Below, in pieces: positions 59,134 to 64,000 of a stretch of DNA of 64,000 nt. The stretch is from Synaphobranchus kaupii. Its lineage: Eukaryota; Chordata; Actinopteri; Anguilliformes; Synaphobranchidae. Position numbers and translations under genes: made by a program. Where the stretch lies: contig CM056395.1 of assembly GCA_029718625.1 (NCBI GenBank), positions 25,152,576 to 25,216,575 of the forward strand, written 5' to 3'. Numbering within the stretch: position 1 is the first letter of the stretch; every line of letters starts with the position of its first letter. The notes below the pieces were generated by a model. It did not search any database. It was not told the origin of the DNA and worked only from the letters and a program-made list of their open reading frames with translations.

Positions 59134-59312
59134 GCACAATGCCCTTATCTGAGACGCGCTAGAGATACGCACAGGTACCGTAGCACTTAATATTCCCCCC
59201 TTCCAGGTCTCTCTACAGCACAATGCCCTTATCTGAGACGCGCTAGAGATACGCACAGGTACCGTAGCACTTAATATTCCCTCCTTCCAGGTCTCTCTAC
59301 AGCACAATGCCA
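59134..59312. repeat. 84-bp tandem duplication
   Basis: Two complete units start at 59134 and 59218, and the start of a third at 59302 (GCACAATGCC). They are almost identical (one C/T difference in CCCCCC/CCCTCC), so the duplication is recent. 84 is divisible by 3, which keeps a 90-codon minus-strand frame open. Confidence 0.95.
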
Positions 59313-60611
59313 TTTTTTACACAACGCCGACCTTTTTTTTTTTTTAACAAGGTGGTCTTGTGTCCGATGATGATGTGTGTAATTAGTTCTGCCTTCTGAA
59401 TTCTTTTTATCCGCCTCTGTGTTTGGGTTCGGCTGCAGCGTGAACACTGCCGTTGCTGCCTTTCGCCTTTTTTTAAAAATCACTTGCATTCATTTATTTA
59501 TTAAAAAATGTTTTTTGTGAGAAAAAGCAAGAACAGAATACTGAGCACTGAAACCCCAGTTAGCCTTAAGGACCAAAGTTGACCTAAGCCAGAAGGTATT
59601 CAAGCTTTTGTCATGAGGCAAAGAGATGGTTCCATTCATTAGAAGCAAACCACTGTGCTAACCTCAATATAACCCATGGGCTTTATAGAATTAATTTACA
59701 AATGTGTACTACATGATTGAATACCCGCTGCAAGCCAAATTAATTATCAAGAGGTTGAGTCCAATGATTATTGTAAATGGATGACCATGCTCGAATGGCA
59801 GATTTTTACAAGGGTTAGGAGGTTGAGTAATATTTTTCTTGTGCACATAGCATTTATTTTTTTCCTTCTAAGGGCAACAATCCACTGCCCTTATTGATTA
59901 TCTAGCTGAGCTTTCAGCCGTTTCTTTCCTGTTGGCTGGCTTTTGTCTGTGTCTTTAGGGATCTGACCTTGGTATTAACTCAACCTTGGTTTAAAGCAGG
60001 TCTTGTGTGGCCGCAAACAGTACTTTTTTTTTTTTTTTTTTTTCTTCTTGGAAATGAGCCTCCATTTTATACCGACTAAAGGTCTGTCTGTTGACCTAGC
60101 ACAACCTTGTGTGTGTGTGTGTGTGTGTGTGAATTTATTTATTTTACTCCATCTGTGGCAGATAGCTGTGGTATAAGACCTGTAAGTGTGGAAAAACAGG
60201 AACATGAAGGTGAACAAGATGGATAACGGAAAATAATTTTGCCAGTTGACTCTTAACTGGAGTTTGTGCAGGTTATTGTGCTTGTGCACGTAAACTCCCC
60301 TTAGTTTCCTGGACTTCATAAAGCTGGCCCAGAGAGTCATGAAGTTAAGATGAGAAACCATAATGCAATATTACACATATTTTGTAAGTCTAGTCACACT
60401 TTATTATAAGGGCCTTGTCTATTAATATAGCAGAAGTGTATATTTTCCTACATTTTGATTAGTGCCTGTTTTTAAGTTTACGGACTATAATCAAGTTAAA
60501 CATAATAATCAGAATTAAACAGTCAATGAAGTGCTGTGACAGTATTTTATATTTCTATGCAGTCCATTCACTGTGACCCAAATGGTCCGCAAACAACAAA
60601 TATAGGAATTG
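59313..60611. other. unique DNA with T-rich and (TG)n runs
   Basis: Poly-T at 60026-60043 and (TG)n at about 60109-60131. No gene seen. Confidence 0.5.
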
Positions 60612-60905
60612 TATTAGAATAGAATAACTTATTTTCCCGTGAGGGAACTTCAGTTGTAGCCACCAACAACAACAAAAAAGACAGACAGTGGGGCAGACCC
60701 ACAACACACAAACAAACATCAAATAAAGACATTCAGTGAATTAAAGTGGAATAGCCTACAGCCAAACGTCATGATTAAAAATAGCCCCCGCTGTCCCGAG
60801 ATGTCCAGTGTCATTATTAAGCAGTCCCAACACACAATCTCCGCCTCCACGACTTTCCTCCATACACGCAGTGTTGCGGTCTCTGTACACTGTCAACACG
60901 GAGCA
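60612..60905 (-). mobile_element. LINE-derived short element, second copy
   Basis: The minus strand has CGTGTATGGAGGAAAGTCGT and GGAGGCGGAG (same YGGKS.GGG codons as at 44.28 kb), then TTTGGCTGTAGGCTATTCCA, GTTTGTTTGTGTGTTGTGGG and ACAACTGAAGTTCCCTCACG, ending in TATTCTATTC. The order and spacing match 44230-44577, including the missing reverse-transcriptase part. Confidence 0.6.
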
Positions 60906-61704
60906 CCGAACTGCGTCAGCCTTCCCATTTACTTACCTTACTTGATTACAAGCCATTTATTCATTTGTTTGAAGCTAAGCTGTGCATGCGAATGGATGCA
61001 TTCGCTGTTTTGTTGTGGTCTAAACAAGCCCTTAAAGTGTGGCAACGGATGAAAGATTAAAAAAAAATTTTTTTAGATGAAAGATACTGTGGAGAACGTT
61101 AGTGGTAAATTGCATTGATTTCGTAGCCTTCTTGAATTTGAGACAGTTTGGCAACGTGCTGCGTGTTCTAGTGCGTGTTCCTGAGATCGGCACAGGATGT
61201 AAAATTAGAACATGACTCTGGATGTGTGATGAACACTAATTTGCAGCCTCTCAATCTGAGACATCAGAAGTCTCTCTCTCTCTTTTCTTTTCACACGTCT
61301 TCCTCCCCTGCTGCTCGCGAGCGGAGAATTGCAGCAGGAGCTGTTTAAATGAGTCTTCCAAGGTGTTGAATTTTTACTTTTACGGCACAGTAAACCGACT
61401 ATTTACCTACTCTCCCCACTCCGTGGGGTCGCAGACAAGAGCCACCTGCCATCACACTTTCGGCAAAAGAGAAAAGTCCACTAAACTAAAAGCTTACCAG
61501 GCCTGTCAGTGATGCACTCTCCCCTTCATTTCTTATGCAATACATTTAGCAGAGTGACCAACCAGCTTGCAGTATATTGCAATGGAACAAAAAAAAACAA
61601 CCAATGAAGTGACACCATTGAAGTGACCAATGAAGATGTTCTATTTCAATCAAAAAGAAAAAGACAGCACAATGTATAATTACAACTCTAGTGGAGGAGG
61701 AAAA
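60906..61704. other. unique DNA, no gene seen
   Basis: No supported feature. Confidence 0.5.
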
Positions 61705-61905
61705 AATAAGAGGCCCCACACACCCCCTACTGAGTCTGGTTCCTCCCAAGGTTTCTTCCTCTGTCTTCCAGGGAGTTTGTCCTTGCCGTGTTACCTCTGG
61801 CGTGCTCTTTTAGAGGTGTAAATCAGGGTAAACCGTGAAGCGTATTGTGACAAATCCTTTGTAAAATACTATCGATAGTATTACTCGAAATAAAAGTAAA
61901 AGATA
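61705..61905 (+). mobile_element. LINE 3' end (fish L2-like)
   Basis: Contains CTGAGTCTGGTTCCTCCCAA, GGTTTCTTCCTCTGTCTTCC and AGGGAGTTTGTCCTTGCCG, followed by GTGAAGCGTATTGTGAC and an AAATAAAAGTAAAAG end: the standard 3' end of a widespread teleost LINE. A perfect palindrome AATACTATCGATAGTATT sits at about 61866-61883. Confidence 0.7.
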
Positions 61906-62309
61906 CCTTGTGGCTTAGTAGCATGGCTTTTACATAGTACGCATATATTATTCCTCTGAGTTATTTTAACCTGCTGCTCTGTACATTAGCATTGAGAGGC
62001 TGTAACAGACGCTGGATGCTCAGTTGTTAAGCAACCAGCATGTAGCAGAACCTTGATCATCTCAATTAATCAGTCCGTGTCCATTCTTATCTGACAAAAG
62101 GCCTGTGTGGGTGTAGACGTATGTCTCAGCCCAGAACTACAACGCCGGATTCAGAGAGTGAATTAATCATGGCCTTCAGTCGAGATGTTGATGAGTTGAA
62201 TCGTTTTTTTTTTTGGTTTTTTTCCCCTAGTGCTGGGCTGGAGTAAACTCCTGAACCCCACGCCACCCCTTTTTGGATAAGTTTGGACAGCCCTGGTTCA
62301 GAGTGTTGC
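61906..62309. other. unique DNA, no gene seen
   Basis: A T-rich run lies near 62203-62224. No supported feature. Confidence 0.5.
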
Positions 62310-62408
62310 ACCCCTGGGTGTGTCAGTGGTGGAGCCTGTAGAGTACCGTCCGCATGCTCATTGGGAGCCGCAACATCGGCGGTTTGAATCCGGCCACGCA
62401 ACCCTCGT
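62310..62408 (+). mobile_element. tRNA-derived SINE head (second type)
   Basis: Contains GGTGGAGCCTGTAGAGTACC, CATTGGGAGCCGCAACATCG and the B-box-like GCGGTTTGAATCCGG, then CGCAACCCTCGTCGCACGTC. This is the head of a common teleost tRNA-derived SINE whose normal tail is CT-rich and contains CTGTCTCTCTACACTGTCCT. Here the tail has become the following array. Confidence 0.7.
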
Positions 62409-64000
62409 CGCACGTCTCTCCCTCTCTCCCTCTCTCCCTCTCTCTCGCTCCGTCTCTCCCTCTCTCCCTCTCTCTCGCTCCGTCTCTCCCTCTCTCCCTC
62501 TCTCTCACTCCCCATTCTTCCTGTTTCTGTCCACTGTGCTGTCTCTCCCTCTCTCTCGCTCCGTCTCTCCCTCTCTCCCTCTCTCTCGCTCCGTCTCTCC
62601 CTCTCTCCCTCTCTCTCTCTCCCCATTCTTCCTGTCTCTCTACACTGTGCTGTCTCTCCCTCTCTCTCGCTCCCCATTCTTCCTGTCTCTCTACACTGTG
62701 CTGTCTCTCCCTCTCTCTCGCTCCCCATTCAATTCAATTCAATTCAAATGTGCTTTATTTGCATGACAAGTAAACTTGTGTTGCACAAGCATTGATACAT
62801 AAATGACAAAAAAACAAAACAAAAACATGAACAACAACAACCCCCCCCCCCGCTAATACACATAATCCCAGGTCAAAAGACATTTAGTACATTCTTCCTG
62901 TCTCTCTACACTGTGCTGTGTCTCCCTCTCTCTCGCTCCCCATTCTTCCTGTCTCTCTACACTGTGCTGTCTCTCCCTCTCTCTCGCTCCCCATTCTTCC
63001 TGTCTCTCTACACTGTGCTGTCTCTCCCTCTCTCTCCCTCCCATTCTTCCTGTCTCTCTACACTGTGCTGTCTCTCTCTCTCTCTCTCTCCCTCCCATTC
63101 TTCCTGTTTCTCTCCACTGTGCTGTCTCTCTCTCCCTCTCTCTCACTCCCCATTCTTCCTGTCTCTCTACACTGTGCTGTCTCTCTCTCTCTCTCCCTCC
63201 CATTCTTCCTGTTTCTCTCCACTGTGCTGTCTCTCTCTCTCCCTCTCTCTCGCTCCCCATTCTTCCTGTTTCTCTCCACTGTGCTGTCTCTCTCTCCCTC
63301 TCTCTCTCCCCATTCTTCCTGTTTCTCTACACTGTGCTGTCTCTCCCTCTCTCTCACTCCCCATTCTTCCTGTCTCTCTACACTGTGCTGTCTCTCTCTC
63401 TCCCTCTCTCTCACTCCCCATTCTTCCTGTTTCTCTCCACTGTGCTGTCTCTCCCTCTCTCTCCCTCTCTCTCACTCCCCATTCTTCCTGTCTCTCTACA
63501 CTGTGCTGTCTCTCTCTCTCCCTCTCTCTCACTCCCCATTCTTCCTGTTTCTCTCCACTGTGCTGTCTCTCCCTCTCTCTCCCTCTCTCTCACTCCCCAT
63601 TCTTCCTGTCTCTCTACACTGTGCTGTCTCTCCCTCTCTCCCTCTCTCTCGCTCCCCATTCTTCCTGTTTCTCTACACTGTGCTGTCTCTCTCTCTCTCT
63701 CTCCCTCTCTCTCGCTCCCCATTCTTCCTGTCTCTCTCTCTCTCTCCCTCTCTCTCGCTCCCCATTCTTCCTGTCTCTCTACACTGTGCTGTCTCTCTCT
63801 CTCTCTCCCTCTCTCTCGCTCCCCATTCTTCCTGTCTCTCTACACTGTGCTGTCTCTCTCTCTCTCTCTCCCCATTCTTCCTGTCTCTCTACACTGTGCT
63901 GTCTCTCTCTCTCTCTCTCTCCCCATTCTTCCTGTTTCTCTCCACTGTGCTGTCTCTCTCTCTCTCTCTCTCCCTCTCTCTCGCTCCCCATTCTTCCTGT
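62409..64000. repeat. CT-rich array of about 52-bp units derived from SINE tail
   Basis: Repeating CATTCTTCCTGT(C/T)TCTCT, CCACTGTGCTGTC or TACACTGTGCTGTC, and a length-variable CTCCCTCTCTCTCGCTCCC block. More than 20 units to the window edge, so the end is not seen. It is interrupted at 62728-62885 by a LINE tail. The units match the 3' half of the SINE type at 62310. CT-run length changes give units of about 40-75 bp. Frames on both strands are repeat artefacts. Confidence 0.9.
62728..62885 (-). mobile_element. LINE 3' tail inserted in the CT array
   Basis: On the minus strand it ends with AAATAAAGCACATTTGAATT and an (AATTG)n tail; the plus strand shows AATTCAATTCAATTC then TGTGCTTTATTTGCATGACA. 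CATTC is repeated at both junctions and could be a short target duplication. It dates the array as older than this insertion. Confidence 0.7.

Noticed and set aside
62126..63991. Long RE/GE-rich minus-strand and SLSLP-rich plus-strand frames
   Set aside because: Translations of the CT-rich SINE-tail array.

Overview
This window looks like intergenic or intronic DNA from a ray-finned fish. I found no protein-coding exon, rRNA gene or functional tRNA gene that I can defend in 64 kb. The fish assignment rests on the repeats: tRNA-headed SINEs whose 3' tails carry the CTCTGGATAA stem-loop known from UnaL2/UnaSINE1-type fish retroelements, a second SINE type ending in an ATGGATG-rich tail, Tc1/mariner-like, piggyBac-like, PIF/Harbinger-like and hAT-like non-autonomous DNA transposons, LINE 3' tails ending in GCGCTATATAAAT, and abundant (TG)n, (CT)n and (C)n tracts. 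An elopomorph or other early-branching teleost is possible because of the UnaL2-type tails, but this is weak. Repeat identities come from recalled family signatures, not from a database search. Layout: 1-7.6 kb has a SINE, a CTGGA pentamer array, small transposon pieces and unique AT-rich DNA. 7.65-9.06 kb is a composite 51-bp/23-bp minisatellite. 9.6-17.8 kb is rich in DNA transposons (Tc1-like, a TACACTCTCAG-ended MITE, a piggyBac-like MITE, a Harbinger-like MITE), a twelve-copy array built from a SINE/LINE tail, and a higher-order TG array. 17.8-33.8 kb is mostly unique, with two CpG-rich patches and one SINE with perfect target-site duplications. 33.87-34.64 kb is an 11-bp G-rich array of about 70 units. 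35.7-42.8 kb holds a 56-bp array, an inverted second Tc1-like copy and a decayed LINE reverse-transcriptase end. 42.82-45.48 kb is a three-level transposon nest. 46-53.6 kb holds several SINEs, a 41-bp array and a 614-bp palindromic hAT-like element with an 8-bp duplication. 54.39-55.57 kb is a 26-unit 45-bp array abutting a 325-bp inverted repeat. 57.2-57.9 kb is a head-to-head SINE inverted repeat. 62.3-64.0 kb is a SINE whose CT-rich tail has been amplified into an array running off the window end. There are no genes here to work together. The interesting biology is repeat genesis: retroelement tails seeding tandem arrays (twice), a nested insertion with its unoccupied paralogue in the same window, and a short LINE-derived family in which an endonuclease fragment is joined to a LINE 3' end in two separate copies. 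The long open reading frames are by-products of tandem arrays and are not genes. Some unique stretches could be conserved non-coding elements, but that cannot be judged from one sequence.
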